DNA from: RGIG6165 sp045545175
GTDB lineage: Bacteria; Bacillota; Clostridia; Oscillospirales; Feifaniaceae
NCBI GenBank assembly: GCA_045545175.1
Contig: JAZQAK010000022.1
Location: forward strand, 1-64,000
Length of the DNA stretch: 64,000 nt
Direction of reading: 5' to 3'
Position 1 is the first letter of the stretch. Each line of letters begins with the position of its first letter. Below the pieces are notes generated by a model. That model saw only the letters and a program-made list of their open reading frames with translations. It ran no database searches and was not told the DNA's origin. Below are positions 8,133 to 17,349 of this stretch, piece by piece. The translations under genes were made by a program, and so were the position numbers.

Positions 8133-9929
8133 TTATGCTTTTTTGTTTGTAAACTTTGTTATTACAACGAGTGTTGCAAGCATAAGAACTATTGCTATAG
8201 GAAGAACTATCAGCCAGTTCTGAACGAAGCCTGCGATGATGTACGCCACGAATGAAACTGCGGCAACCGTAAGTGCATAGGGAAGCTGAGTTGATACGTG
8301 GTTGATGTGGTTGCACTGTGCACCAGCCGAAGCCATAATCGTGGTATCGGAGATGGGTGAGCAGTGGTCACCGCATACAGCACCTGCCATACAAGCAGAG
8401 ATTGCGATTACAGCGATAGGACCGTCTACACCGCTGAATACTGAAAGAACGATCGGGATAAGAATACCGAACGTACCCCATGAAGTACCCGTTGAGAATG
8501 AAAGACCAACTGCGATAATGAATATGATAGCAGGAAGGAAGAACTGAAGTGAAGCAGCAGAACCTTCGATAAGCTGTGAAATGAATATCTTAGCACCGAG
8601 GCTGTCCGTCATAGTCTTGAGTGTCCATGCACATACGAGAATGAGGATAGCGGGCACCATTGCCTTAAAGCCGTCGGGGATAGAAGCCATACAATCCTTG
8701 AAAGAGATAACTCTTCTGATAAGGAAGTAGATTACTGCAACGATAATCGTAACGAATGAACCGAATACGAGACCGACTGAAGCGTCACTGTTCGAGAATG
8801 CAGTAATGACGTTTTTGTAACCGTCTGAACCTGCTGTGAAGAAGCCGCCCGAGTAAATCATACCGATAACGCATGCAACGATGAGGAATAAAACGGGGAG
8901 AACGAGGTCGATAACCTTGCCCTTGGGGTTTGCATTCTGGAATGCATCCTCAACGATTTCTTCACCCGTTGTGAAGATGTCACCGTTTTTAGCATTGTCC
9001 TCGTGTCTCTTCATCGGACCGTAGTCCTTGTTGGAGAGTGCAAGGAAAATCATCATCACGATAGTGAGAAGTGCGTAGAAGTTGTAGGGAATAGCCGAAA
9101 TAAAGAGGGATATACCGCTGTCAGCACCTGCGCCCTTTGCAAAACCTGCAACTGCAGCAGCCCATGATGAAATGGGTGCGATGATGCAGACGGGAGCTGC
9201 GGTAGCATCAATAAGATATGAAAGCTTAGCCCTTGAAATGTTCTGCTTGTCTGTAACGGGACGCATTACCGAGCCGACTGTAAGACAGTTGAAGTAGTCG
9301 TCGATAAAGATAAGTACGCCGAGTGCGATAGTCATAAGCTGAGCACCGATTCTCGACTTGATACGCTTGCTTGCCCATCTTCCGAATGCGGCTGAACCGC
9401 CTGCCTTGTTCATCATTGAAACGAGTGCACCGAGAAGAACGAGGAAGATGATAATACCGATGTTGTAGGCATCAGCAACGGTGTTTATGAAACCGTCCTG
9501 GAATGCGTGAACAACCGTCGTCTCAAAATTGAAGTTTGAGTAGATTACGCTTCCTGCAAGAATACCGAGGAAAAGTGATGAATAAACTTCCTTGGTGATA
9601 AGCGCAAGCACGATAGCGATTATCGGGGGAACGAGTGACCAGAAGGTTGCATACTGACTAACCGATTCTCTCACCTTGGAAATAGCGGTGTCGATGTGTG
9701 CGTCAAATTCTTCGTCGTTTGTGAGGTTGTCGGCATAACTGTCCACGTAGGCACTTGCCGAATCCGCATCCATAAGGTCGTATACAACTTCTTCACCGTC
9801 TACGTTAACGGCGAAGTTATAGAACTCAGCAGGGTCAGTTGCTGCAAAAGCAGTCGTGCCGAGAACCGAGAAAACGACCATACAGATGAGCATAATTGAA
9901 ATTATGCGTCTTGCTGTGTTTGTTTTCAT
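8133..9929 (-). CDS. NhaC-family transporter, probable lysine transporter (LysW-like)
   Basis: A 598-residue protein of the Na+/H+ antiporter NhaC family, longer than the usual 450-500. Residues 1-29 look like a signal peptide (ending TTAFAA), and about 70 acidic residues follow before the first membrane segment (about 97-120). Around ten membrane segments follow, with conserved stretches such as IFIDDYFNCLTVGS and TGTSWGTFG and an acidic CGDHCSPISDTT motif. A lysine riboswitch lies in its leader. Comparative work on L-box regulons named NhaC-like proteins under lysine control LysW and proposed lysine import, so lysine/cation exchange is more likely here than pure Na+/H+ exchange. The gene is monocistronic, with GGAG before ATG. 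Confidence 0.85.
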   Translation of the reverse strand: MKTNTARRIISIMLICMVVFSVLGTTAFAATDPAEFYNFAVNVDGEEVVYDLMDADSASAYVDSYADNLTNDEEFDAHIDTAISKVRESVSQYATFWSLVPPIIAIVLALITKEVYSSLFLGILAGSVIYSNFNFETTVVHAFQDGFINTVADAYNIGIIIFLVLLGALVSMMNKAGGSAAFGRWASKRIKSRIGAQLMTIALGVLIFIDDYFNCLTVGSVMRPVTDKQNISRAKLSYLIDATAAPVCIIAPISSWAAAVAGFAKGAGADSGISLFISAIPYNFYALLTIVMMIFLALSNKDYGPMKRHEDNAKNGDIFTTGEEIVEDAFQNANPKGKVIDLVLPVLFLIVACVIGMIYSGGFFTAGSDGYKNVITAFSNSDASVGLVFGSFVTIIVAVIYFLIRRVISFKDCMASIPDGFKAMVPAILILVCAWTLKTMTDSLGAKIFISQLIEGSAASLQFFLPAIIFIIAVGLSFSTGTSWGTFGILIPIVLSVFSGVDGPIAVIAISACMAGAVCGDHCSPISDTTIMASAGAQCNHINHVSTQLPYALTVAAVSFVAYIIAGFVQNWLIVLPIAIVLMLATLVVITKFTNKKA

Positions 9930-9961
9930 TTTTTATTCTCCTTATTTAATATATTGCAAAC

Positions 9962-9992
9962 AAAAAGGGACTATGAAACGCCATAGTCCCTT
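9962..9992 (-). terminator. Riboswitch expression-platform terminator
   Basis: On the minus strand AAGGGACTATGG, a short loop and CATAGTCCCTTTTT form a perfect stem followed by U residues, between the lysine aptamer and the transporter start. It would stop transcription when lysine is bound. Confidence 0.9.
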
Positions 9993-10006
9993 GGTATACC
10001 TGACTT

Positions 10007-10175
10007 AAAGATAGCGCTCCACAATTTGTGACAGTGTAGTACATATTTTGCAATACACCAGCGGAAATTCCGGTGGGATACGAAGAAATAACCGCTTCGG
10101 CGTGGTCCCCTTTCATACGCAGCCGTGTCCTGACTGTTTACCGTATTACTTATGAAGCACGCACCTCTATCTGTT
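10007..10175 (-). ncRNA. Lysine riboswitch (L box)
   Basis: The minus-strand leader carries the conserved L-box elements in order: AGATAGAGGTGCG at the 5' side of P1, a CATAAGTA loop motif, GAAAGGGGACCACGCCGAAG, an extended hairpin (CCACCGGAATTTCCGCTGGTG), ACTGTCAC, and GGAGCGCTATCT closing P1. The order and spacing match the lysC leader aptamer. It lies between its promoter and the terminator ahead of the NhaC-family gene. Confidence 0.93.
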
Positions 10176-10184
10176 CACAGAAAA

Positions 10185-10213
10185 AGTATATCAAACAAAG
10201 TGACAATAATCAA
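10185..10213 (-). promoter_or_regulatory. Promoter of the lysine riboswitch transcript
   Basis: On the minus strand TTGATT (10213-10208) and TATACT (10190-10185) are separated by 17 bases, placing the start just upstream of P1 of the lysine aptamer. Confidence 0.75.
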
Positions 10214-10221
10214 CACTTTTT

Positions 10222-11073
10222 TTATTTCATATCTTCAACCACTTTTTCGGGGGGATTGTCAAGCACGTCGGGCTTTTTCATAACACCCCTTAAATACTTG
10301 AATGCCGATGCATAATAATGACCGTCACAAATACGCTCGTCACACACAATTGACATATCCATACAACGCTTTGTAACTACGTTGCCGTCTGCATCAAGCT
10401 CGTTTTTCTCGTACTTTGCACCGATACCCATAAATACGGGTAGCGTACCGAAATCATACAAATGGTGGAATACGGGTTTAATGCCGAGAGACGCCATATT
10501 CGTGATGAAAATTGATGCATGGAAGGGACTTTCTTTGGTGAGTGCTCTGGGGAGCAGACCGAAGTAGTCCAAAAGTTTTAAAAGCCATACCGTGAACTTT
10601 AAAAATACACCGGGTATATACTTGAGCACGTTTACGATTGCATCCATACCGTTTTCTGTTTCCGTATCCTTGTTTTCGGAAACAAGAGCATTCATTTTAC
10701 GGTAAATATCCTCAGCCGTATCGGCAGGGTCTGCAAAGACCTTGATACAGGTTTCGGGTGCATCAAGCGTAAGTGATTTTTTTATGGTCATTGAGATTTC
10801 AACACCGTTTCTGGCGTATCTTTTCTGACCTCTTATAAAACGGTTAATGCCGGGACGCTGTGAAATCGTCCTCACATAAGCGGCGGCAAAGATGTGAAGC
10901 ATACCGAAGCCTTTAAGCCCCTCTTCACGTTTACGCTTTATGTATTTTTCACATTCGCCGATATCGAAAGTTTCGATAAAGTAGTTTGATGCTGCATCCC
11001 TGTCGGGCATAATGTAGTTTCCGACAAGGTCCATCGGGGGAGTGCTTTTGATTTTTCTGCCTTCTTTAGCCAT
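10222..11073 (-). CDS. 2-oxoacid dehydrogenase E2-like acyltransferase-fold protein, catalytic His missing
   Basis: A 283-residue protein that resembles the catalytic domain of dihydrolipoamide acyltransferases (chloramphenicol acetyltransferase fold), without lipoyl or subunit-binding domains. The end contains CDERICDGHYYASAFKYL, which aligns with the family's DHRxxDGxxxAxFL active site, but the catalytic His of HxxxDG is Glu here. There is also an MASLGIKPVFHHLYDFGT stretch like the family's substrate-channel strand. It is probably not a standard acyltransferase. ATG 11073 is preferred although the ribosome site AGAGGG lies about 12 bases away; a GTG at 11103 lacks one. It has no partner E1 or E3 genes nearby. 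Confidence 0.75.
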   Translation of the reverse strand: MAKEGRKIKSTPPMDLVGNYIMPDRDAASNYFIETFDIGECEKYIKRKREEGLKGFGMLHIFAAAYVRTISQRPGINRFIRGQKRYARNGVEISMTIKKSLTLDAPETCIKVFADPADTAEDIYRKMNALVSENKDTETENGMDAIVNVLKYIPGVFLKFTVWLLKLLDYFGLLPRALTKESPFHASIFITNMASLGIKPVFHHLYDFGTLPVFMGIGAKYEKNELDADGNVVTKRCMDMSIVCDERICDGHYYASAFKYLRGVMKKPDVLDNPPEKVVEDMK

Positions 11074-11143
11074 AAGTTGTACCATCCCTCTTTTTATATA
11101 CACATATTATGACATAAAATGACTTTTCATGCAAACTTTTTAT

Positions 11144-11171
11144 TTGAATTGCAGATGATATAGTATATAAT
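11144..11171 (+). promoter_or_regulatory. Promoter of the wal operon
   Basis: TTGAAT and TATAAT are separated by 16 bases, about 45 bases before the walR start, in the gap between divergent genes. Confidence 0.7.
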
Positions 11172-11213
11172 AAATAATGGTAAATTGTATTAAACTGTTA
11201 AGGAGATATTGTG

Positions 11214-11903
11214 ATGTCAGATAAAAAAAGAATTCTCGTTGTGGAAGACGAAAAGACAATATCCGATATTGTAGTATTCAATTTAAAGAAAGCGGGCTTT
11301 GACGTTCTTACCGCATATGACGGAATTGACGGTGCCAAAAAGGCGATAGAAGAAAAGCCTGATTTAGTGCTTCTTGACGTTATGCTTCCGGGTATGGACG
11401 GATGGGAGATACTTCAGAAGGTTCGTGAAGTGTCGACCGTTCCGATAATAATGCTCACCGCAAGGGTTGAAGAGGATGATAAGGTCAGGGGTCTTGAACT
11501 CGGGGCAGATGACTATATCACGAAACCCTTCGGAATACAGGAACTTACTGCAAGGGTAAGGGCAAACCTCCGTCGCAGTGCAGAATACGTGTCGCAGACG
11601 AAAACATCCGTTTTCGGTGATCTGACTATCGATTTAAACAATTATTCACTGTCGAAAAACGGTGTGGCGGTTGAACTTTCGGGCAAGGAATTTGCACTTG
11701 TGAGTTTTCTTGCACAGAACAGCGGTAAGGTCTATTCGAGAGAGGACCTTATGAGTGAAGTCTGGGGTTATGACGGCTACTTTGGTGACGTAAGGGCGGT
11801 TGATGTTATGATAAGGCGTATCAGGGAAAAACTTGAGGATGACCCGTCAGATCCGCAGTATATAAAAACAAAACGTGGAATAGGGTATTATTTCGGAGTG
11901 TAA
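11214..11903 (+). CDS. walR: Response regulator WalR (YycF/VicR)
   Basis: A 229-residue OmpR-type regulator that controls cell-wall metabolism genes. The receiver domain (1-120) has the acidic pocket near EDE, phospho-acceptor D55 in LVLLDVMLPG, a PIIMLTAR switch and Lys in DYITKPFG. The winged-helix domain (about 130-229) has EVWGYDGYFGDVRAVDVMIRRIREK, typical of WalR/PhoB recognition regions (given here only in part as family signature). ATG 11214 is 7 bases after AGGAGA; GTG 11211 is less well spaced. It heads the block walR-walK-yycH-yycI, and the walK start is 11 bases downstream. The neighbouring yycH/yycI/yycJ genes make the Wal identity clear rather than PhoB. Confidence 0.93.
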   Translation: MSDKKRILVVEDEKTISDIVVFNLKKAGFDVLTAYDGIDGAKKAIEEKPDLVLLDVMLPGMDGWEILQKVREVSTVPIIMLTARVEEDDKVRGLELGADDYITKPFGIQELTARVRANLRRSAEYVSQTKTSVFGDLTIDLNNYSLSKNGVAVELSGKEFALVSFLAQNSGKVYSREDLMSEVWGYDGYFGDVRAVDVMIRRIREKLEDDPSDPQYIKTKRGIGYYFGV

Positions 11904-11914
11904 GGAGACAGGAT

Positions 11915-13672
11915 ATGTTTAAAGGCTTACAGGCAAAAATGGTGCTTATTCTCGTGCTTTTGTCGGTGCTGTCAATGTCGGTCGTCGGCGTCGTTCTTGT
12001 AAACTCGGTAGGTTCGTTCTATGAGGATGACTTTTTAAGTCAGATGGACAGTTTCTTTTCGGGCACCGTGCTGACACAGATAACCGATTCGGCAAATGCC
12101 GACGAAAGCGGGGAGGAACTTTTTGACGTTCTTTCCGTATACTCGTCACAGCTCGGTCTGGATACATACAGGAATATGTATATCCTCAATGAAGAGGGAA
12201 ATCTCATTTCGGGTACGAACAGACAGCTCGGACAGGCACTTGAAAAGACTGAAAATATGCTTTCTGCAATCGGTGGCGGCGGAAATACGCAGACACCGCG
12301 AAGTGAAGGCTATATGGACTATGCAAAGAAGATAACCACCGACAGCGGCAAGACGTTTATTATCTACGTAAAAGATACAAAAGAAGAAGTGCGTGATCTT
12401 CTGTGGGTTATGATTATTCTTATAATCAAGACGGTGGTCATTGCGATATTTATCGCATGTCTGCTCAGTTTCATACTTGCAGGTGCGATATCAAGGCCCA
12501 TCAAAAACATCACCAAAAGCGTTAAAAAGATACAGGAAGGCGATTTTTCTTATCATATAGATTCGGCTTCGAAGGATGAAATCGGTATGCTTTCGGAGAG
12601 TTTTAACGATATGGCGCAGGTACTTGAGACAACGCTTTCCAAAATCGAGGATGAAAGGGAAAAACTTTCGACTATATTCCTTTATATGACGGACGGTGTC
12701 GTTGCATTTGATGACAGGGGTATGCTTCTTCACATCAATGAAACGGCAAGTGAAATACTCGGAAGGCCCTATATCGTCGGGGCAGCGACGTTTGAAGCGG
12801 TTTTCTTTGATTATACCGACCTGGGTTTTGAGGAAATGCAGGAAAAACTTACAAACGGCACCTTTACAAGTGAGATAACCATAAACGAAAAGGTTTATAA
12901 ATGTGACTTTGCCGACTTTTCACACGGTAACAAGGGCAGGGGCATAATTACGGTTATTCACGATATTACCGAACAGGCTGAGATTGACCGTTCACGCCGT
13001 GAATTTATTGCAAACGTATCTCACGAGCTTCGTACACCGCTTACAAACGTTAAGAGTTATACCGAAACAGTCGTTGAAAACAGCGATATGGAGGAGGATG
13101 ACAAGGCACGTTTCCTCGGCGTCGTACTCAGTGAGACTGACCGTATGATAAGCATTGTTAAAGACCTGCTTGTTCTCTCACGTCTTGACAACAGAAAAAT
13201 GGACGTTGTTATGACGCCTTTTTCGGCAGAAGAAGCGGTTATTGACGTCTATAATGCAATGAAGATTGAGGCGGAAAAACACAATCAGACAATAACTTAT
13301 GAAGTCGAAGAAGATATGGCACAGGTTCTCGGTGACAAGGGCAGAATTGAGCAGGTGCTTGTAAACGTAGTTTCAAACTCTGTAAAATACACACCCGACG
13401 GCGGCGAGATAAATATCACTGCAACGGAGGGTGACGACGGTATCGTATTTATCGTAAAAGATAACGGTATGGGCGTACCTGAAGAGAGCCTGAAACACAT
13501 TTTCGAGAGATTCTACAGGGTTGACAAAGCCCGTTCGAGAGAGCAGGGCGGAACGGGCCTGGGACTTTCGATTGCCAAAGAAATCGTCGAGGCACACGGC
13601 GGTACCATAAAAATGGAAAGCTCGGTCGGCAGGGGCACGACCGTAACTATAGTTTTAAGGAAGAATAAATGA
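11915..13672 (+). CDS. walK: Sensor histidine kinase WalK (YycG/VicK)
   Basis: A 585-residue membrane kinase for WalR. The order is a TM helix (about 8-30), an extracellular sensor domain (30-163), a second TM helix (about 165-187), HAMP (about 188-240), PAS (about 250-345), HisKA with phospho-acceptor H370 in VSHELRTPL, and HATPase (N box around VSNSVKYTP, GTGLGLS G2 box) ending in a VTIVLRKNK tail. Length and domain order match Firmicute WalK. The stop overlaps the next start (ATGA), so yycH is translationally coupled. The large extracellular domain fits the Bacillus/Clostridium form rather than the streptococcal one-TM form. Confidence 0.93.
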   Translation: MFKGLQAKMVLILVLLSVLSMSVVGVVLVNSVGSFYEDDFLSQMDSFFSGTVLTQITDSANADESGEELFDVLSVYSSQLGLDTYRNMYILNEEGNLISGTNRQLGQALEKTENMLSAIGGGGNTQTPRSEGYMDYAKKITTDSGKTFIIYVKDTKEEVRDLLWVMIILIIKTVVIAIFIACLLSFILAGAISRPIKNITKSVKKIQEGDFSYHIDSASKDEIGMLSESFNDMAQVLETTLSKIEDEREKLSTIFLYMTDGVVAFDDRGMLLHINETASEILGRPYIVGAATFEAVFFDYTDLGFEEMQEKLTNGTFTSEITINEKVYKCDFADFSHGNKGRGIITVIHDITEQAEIDRSRREFIANVSHELRTPLTNVKSYTETVVENSDMEEDDKARFLGVVLSETDRMISIVKDLLVLSRLDNRKMDVVMTPFSAEEAVIDVYNAMKIEAEKHNQTITYEVEEDMAQVLGDKGRIEQVLVNVVSNSVKYTPDGGEINITATEGDDGIVFIVKDNGMGVPEESLKHIFERFYRVDKARSREQGGTGLGLSIAKEIVEAHGGTIKMESSVGRGTTVTIVLRKNK

Positions 13673-15021
13673 GGCGTATTCTTGAAGCGGTAAAGACAAT
13701 TCTCATAATACTCCTTACGGTGTCGATGCTTGTGATGACGGCAAGACTTATGCTGTCGGACATATTTTCGACGGGTACGGGAAGCGTTGTAAAGAATGAA
13801 AGTTCGTTCTTTACAGGCCTCGGCCTGCCTTCTCTTGCAAAATATTTTGAAAGAGGAAGCGTGGGTACGCAGAGTGAGTTTTCACAGAGCACGCTTCTTT
13901 ACCCTTACTGCGTGTCGCTTAAAGAAAACGGTGTGCAGATAAGTGCCTTCGGCAACGAGGAACGTATAATAACGTCATACGATGCGATAGAAGATACCGT
14001 GGCACAGTTTATTGCAGGTGCGGTGGCTGAGGCTGATAACGGGTTTGAAACATATACACAAAACGACGGCATACTTATAGATTTCGGCAGAAAACTGCCT
14101 CTTGACATACTTTGCAGAATATCGGCAAATAAGGCGTCAAAAGCGGGCGACCTTTTGATTGAAAGGCTGTTTGTTTACGATGGTGACGGAAATATAAACG
14201 CCGTATTTACTGACGGAGAAAACACGTATGCGTTTGAGTCTGTGAAGGGAACTGTCAAAGTATCCGTTTCGGATATCGACGGTGTGGAAACGAGAGACGT
14301 TTCTGCATTTGACGGTATTTTGCCTGATGTTACGGTAAAGGGGGGCAGCGTTATCCCAGTCGGACAGATTACGATGCCTGCTATTGAAAAAAGCAATAAA
14401 CTTTACAATGCAGAAGCGGGCAACTATTCCTTTGCAAATCTTTCGGCGGTGCTTTCAAAATTCAAGATAAATTCGGGCTCACTTAACAACGAGATTAAAG
14501 AGGACGGTTCTGTTATCTACGTCGAAAATTTGAGAAGTATTATGGCGCAGACGGACGGTAATATAATATTTGCGGCGTATCAGGATAACGGCGGCATTTC
14601 TCTGGCAAACTATATAGGACAGGCGGGCGAAAAAGGCTATTCGGTGCGTGACGTGATTATTGCATCGCAGAAGTTTTTGTCGTCTTTCGATAAGGAATTG
14701 CTTGGCGGTGAGGCGTCGTTGCGCCTGAAAAATGCCTATTACGATGCAAATCAAAAGGGGTACGTTACGGAATTTGAGTATTGTATTAACGGTATATCCG
14801 TAAAAGATTCGGGCACGTCGGCAAGGCTTGTCTACCGTAACGGTTATTTTGTTGCGGCGGATATTCTGCTTGAAAGTTATGCGTTCTCGCAAGAGAATAC
14901 GGAACTTGAAGATCTTGAAAACTTTATACGTCTGTATGCAGGCGACAGCGGAACGTTGAATAAAATTGCGATAGCGTATAAAGGCGGTACGCCCGACTAT
15001 CTGTTTTACTGGGAGGACTGA
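13669..15021 (+). CDS. yycH: WalK regulatory protein YycH-like
   Basis: A 450-residue protein with a single N-terminal TM anchor (about 8-28) and a long extracellular part without Cys-rich or enzymatic motifs. Sequence conservation in YycH is low, so the call rests on architecture, size and its exact place between walK and yycI. In Bacillus, YycH and YycI contact WalK through their membrane helices and tune its kinase activity. It begins in an ATGA overlap with walK and ends 3 bases before yycI. Confidence 0.8.
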   Translation: MRRILEAVKTILIILLTVSMLVMTARLMLSDIFSTGTGSVVKNESSFFTGLGLPSLAKYFERGSVGTQSEFSQSTLLYPYCVSLKENGVQISAFGNEERIITSYDAIEDTVAQFIAGAVAEADNGFETYTQNDGILIDFGRKLPLDILCRISANKASKAGDLLIERLFVYDGDGNINAVFTDGENTYAFESVKGTVKVSVSDIDGVETRDVSAFDGILPDVTVKGGSVIPVGQITMPAIEKSNKLYNAEAGNYSFANLSAVLSKFKINSGSLNNEIKEDGSVIYVENLRSIMAQTDGNIIFAAYQDNGGISLANYIGQAGEKGYSVRDVIIASQKFLSSFDKELLGGEASLRLKNAYYDANQKGYVTEFEYCINGISVKDSGTSARLVYRNGYFVAADILLESYAFSQENTELEDLENFIRLYAGDSGTLNKIAIAYKGGTPDYLFYWED

Positions 15022-15024
15022 TTT

Positions 15025-15852
15025 ATGGATTGGCACAGAGTAAAGACACTCCTGCTTGCATTGCTTCTGCTTGTAAACGGTTATCTTGCGTACGAACTGT
15101 ACGATATGGAACGTGACAGGGACTATATATCGGACAGTTACGTAAGTCAGGCGGCAGATTCGCTGAAAACAAGGGGTATATTCATATCGGCGGATAAAAT
15201 TCCTCAGAAAAGGCCGGTTGAACCGATAGTTATAACGACGGCGGCAGAGGATGAATACGATTATTTCGCAAATAAACTTGCGGGTGAAAATGAGGTGCAG
15301 GTCTCCGTCAGGGAGGACGGCAAAGTGTATTCATTCGGTGACAATACGTTTACCGTATATAACGACGGCACTTTCGAATATAACACAGCCGACAGCAGTG
15401 AATACGAAGCGGTCAGCAGGCGAAGGGCAGAGTCGCTTACGAGGACTTTTGTTGAAATAGCGGGGCTTTCTTCGGCAGATTTTGAAATAACCGAAAGCGA
15501 CGTGACTGAAAATGGTTTTACCTTTACAGTACAGCGTTATAAGAATAAACTTCCCATTGAAGGTTACACGACCGAGGTTGAAATAGCAGGCAAAAAGGTT
15601 GCGCGTGCAAGCGGTAAACTTCTTACGGGCAAGGTGTCGAGTGAGATAGCAACGGATTTTTCAAATTCCGTAAACGTGCTTTTTGCGATAGCAAGTGCAC
15701 TGGAAAATGAGGAAATGACCATAAAAGAGATGACGCTTACATACGTAGCAGGTGAAAACTATCCCGAAATTGCATTCACCCCCATGTATGTGGTTGAGGC
15801 TGACGGTTATAACTTCAAGTACGATTTGAGTACGGGACAGATTATTCAATAA
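15025..15852 (+). CDS. yycI: WalK regulatory protein YycI-like
   Basis: A 275-residue protein beginning MDWHRVKTLLLALLLLVNGY, the typical YycI start with one TM helix (about 7-24). The long extracellular domain ends with a YPEIAFTPMYVV stretch and a DLSTGQI strand. YycI works with YycH to control WalK at the membrane. It follows yycH by 3 bases with GAGGACTG as ribosome site. The operon's first segment ends here, and a new promoter-like sequence precedes murA. Confidence 0.85.
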   Translation: MDWHRVKTLLLALLLLVNGYLAYELYDMERDRDYISDSYVSQAADSLKTRGIFISADKIPQKRPVEPIVITTAAEDEYDYFANKLAGENEVQVSVREDGKVYSFGDNTFTVYNDGTFEYNTADSSEYEAVSRRRAESLTRTFVEIAGLSSADFEITESDVTENGFTFTVQRYKNKLPIEGYTTEVEIAGKKVARASGKLLTGKVSSEIATDFSNSVNVLFAIASALENEEMTIKEMTLTYVAGENYPEIAFTPMYVVEADGYNFKYDLSTGQIIQ

Positions 15853-15867
15853 TATTTAAAAATTACC

Positions 15868-15896
15868 TATACATTTACAGAAAATAATGTTATAAT
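15868..15896 (+). promoter_or_regulatory. murA: Candidate promoter for murA
   Basis: TATACA and TATAAT are separated by 17 bases. A small hairpin (GTAAAGT...ACTTTAC, about 15934-15953) lies in the leader between this promoter and the murA start. The -35 is a weak match. Confidence 0.45.
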
Positions 15897-15999
15897 AAAT
15901 AAGATAAGAAAACAGATACTCTTAATGATATATGTAAAGTGAGGAAACTTTACACCTCTACACAATCAAAAATATTTAAGTAACGGAGGGTGAATATAT

Positions 16000-17298
16000 T
16001 TGGATAAGTATGTAATTAACGGTGGGCATCCTCTTTTCGGCGAAGTTACGGTAAGTGGTGCAAAAAATGCCGCTGTTGCTATACTTCCTGCCGCAGTGCT
16101 TGTGAAAGCACCTGTAAGAATTGAGAATATTCCCGATATAAGTGACGTTCGCCACATCTCCGATATGCTTCAGTATATGGGCGCATCGGTGAGGCTGGTG
16201 AACAAGACTACTCTTGAAATAGATACCACACATATAAAGAATATACAGCCTCCATACGATATGGTAAGGAAACTGCGTGCATCATACTATTTTATTGGTG
16301 CACTTCTGGGCAGGTTCGGTGAGGCGCATGTTGCCATGCCCGGCGGTTGCGATTTCGGCACACGCCCGATTGACCAGCATATCAAGGGTTTTGAAGCACT
16401 TTCTGCCGATATAAGTATCGGTGAAGGCGGTATCGTTGATGCCACCTGCAAATACGGCAGGCTTAAAGGTGCATCGGTGTATCTTGACGTGGTTTCTGTC
16501 GGTGCAACGATGAACGTTATGCTTGCAGGCGTTCTTGCAGAGGGTGTGACGGTTATTGACAATGCGGCACGTGAACCGCATATAGTTGACCTTGCAAACT
16601 TCCTCAATGCCTGCGGTGCAGACATCAGGGGTGCAGGTACCGAAACGATAAAAATCAAAGGTGTGGATTCTCTCCACGGCTGTACCTACTCCATAATTCC
16701 CGACCAGATAGAAGCGGGTACCTATATGGCACTTGCGGCTGCAACGGGCGGAAGAATTGAAGTTAAAAATCTTATTCCCAAGCATATGGAATCCATTACG
16801 GCAAAGCTTGTTGAAATGGGCGTTTCGGTCACAGAACTTGATGACAGTATAATTGTTGAAAAAGGTCCTGCAAGGCTTGGAAAGATAAATCTTAAAACTA
16901 TGCCCTATCCCGGATTTCCGACGGATATGCAGCCGCAGTTTGGCGTGCTTATGTGTCTGGCAGACGGGGCAAGCAAGCTTACCGAGGGTGTGTATGATAA
17001 CCGTTTCAAGTATATGGATGAACTTCGGAGAATGGGTGCATCGGTGACGGTTGACGGCAGAATTGCGCTGATTGAAGGGGTTGAAGCCTTTAAGGCGGCA
17101 CCTGTTTCGGCGTGTGACCTGCGTGCAGGCGCTGCGCTTGTAATGGCGGCACTTGCTACGGAGGGGACCTGCGAGATAGACAATATCAAGTATATCGAAC
17201 GCGGGTATGAGAATTTTGTGGGCAAGCTTAATGCACTCGGTGCAGATATAAAGAAGATAACGGTGCCTGACGGTCCGGTACTTGAAAAAGCAAACTAA
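16000..17298 (+). CDS. murA: UDP-N-acetylglucosamine 1-carboxyvinyltransferase MurA
   Basis: A 432-residue enzyme that transfers enolpyruvate from PEP to UDP-GlcNAc, the first committed step of peptidoglycan synthesis in the cytoplasm. It has the family N-terminus (INGGHPLFGEVTVSGAKNAA) and the catalytic loop Cys at C117 in PGGCDFGTRP, the residue targeted by fosfomycin; the loop is slightly shorter and more divergent than the GGCAIGxRP of E. coli. Length is normal. The start is TTG 16000, 9 bases after GGAGGG; no in-frame ATG fits. It sits between yycI and yycJ, an unusual insertion into the wal block. A hairpin terminator follows. Confidence 0.95.
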   Translation: MDKYVINGGHPLFGEVTVSGAKNAAVAILPAAVLVKAPVRIENIPDISDVRHISDMLQYMGASVRLVNKTTLEIDTTHIKNIQPPYDMVRKLRASYYFIGALLGRFGEAHVAMPGGCDFGTRPIDQHIKGFEALSADISIGEGGIVDATCKYGRLKGASVYLDVVSVGATMNVMLAGVLAEGVTVIDNAAREPHIVDLANFLNACGADIRGAGTETIKIKGVDSLHGCTYSIIPDQIEAGTYMALAAATGGRIEVKNLIPKHMESITAKLVEMGVSVTELDDSIIVEKGPARLGKINLKTMPYPGFPTDMQPQFGVLMCLADGASKLTEGVYDNRFKYMDELRRMGASVTVDGRIALIEGVEAFKAAPVSACDLRAGAALVMAALATEGTCEIDNIKYIERGYENFVGKLNALGADIKKITVPDGPVLEKAN

Positions 17299-17304
17299 AG
17301 AAGT

Positions 17305-17336
17305 AATACCAACACTTTGCGTGTTGGTATTATTAT
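17305..17336 (+). terminator. Hairpin terminator after murA
   Basis: AATACCAACAC, loop TTTGC and GTGTTGGTATT form an 11-bp stem followed by an A/T-rich run. The yycJ start is only 14 bases beyond it, so read-through probably feeds yycJ. Confidence 0.7.
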
Positions 17337-17349
17337 ATAGGGAAGATAT

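Noticed and set aside
10073..10315. Plus-strand open frame of 80 codons
   Set aside because: It runs antisense through the lysine riboswitch and the end of the acyltransferase-like gene, without a ribosome site.
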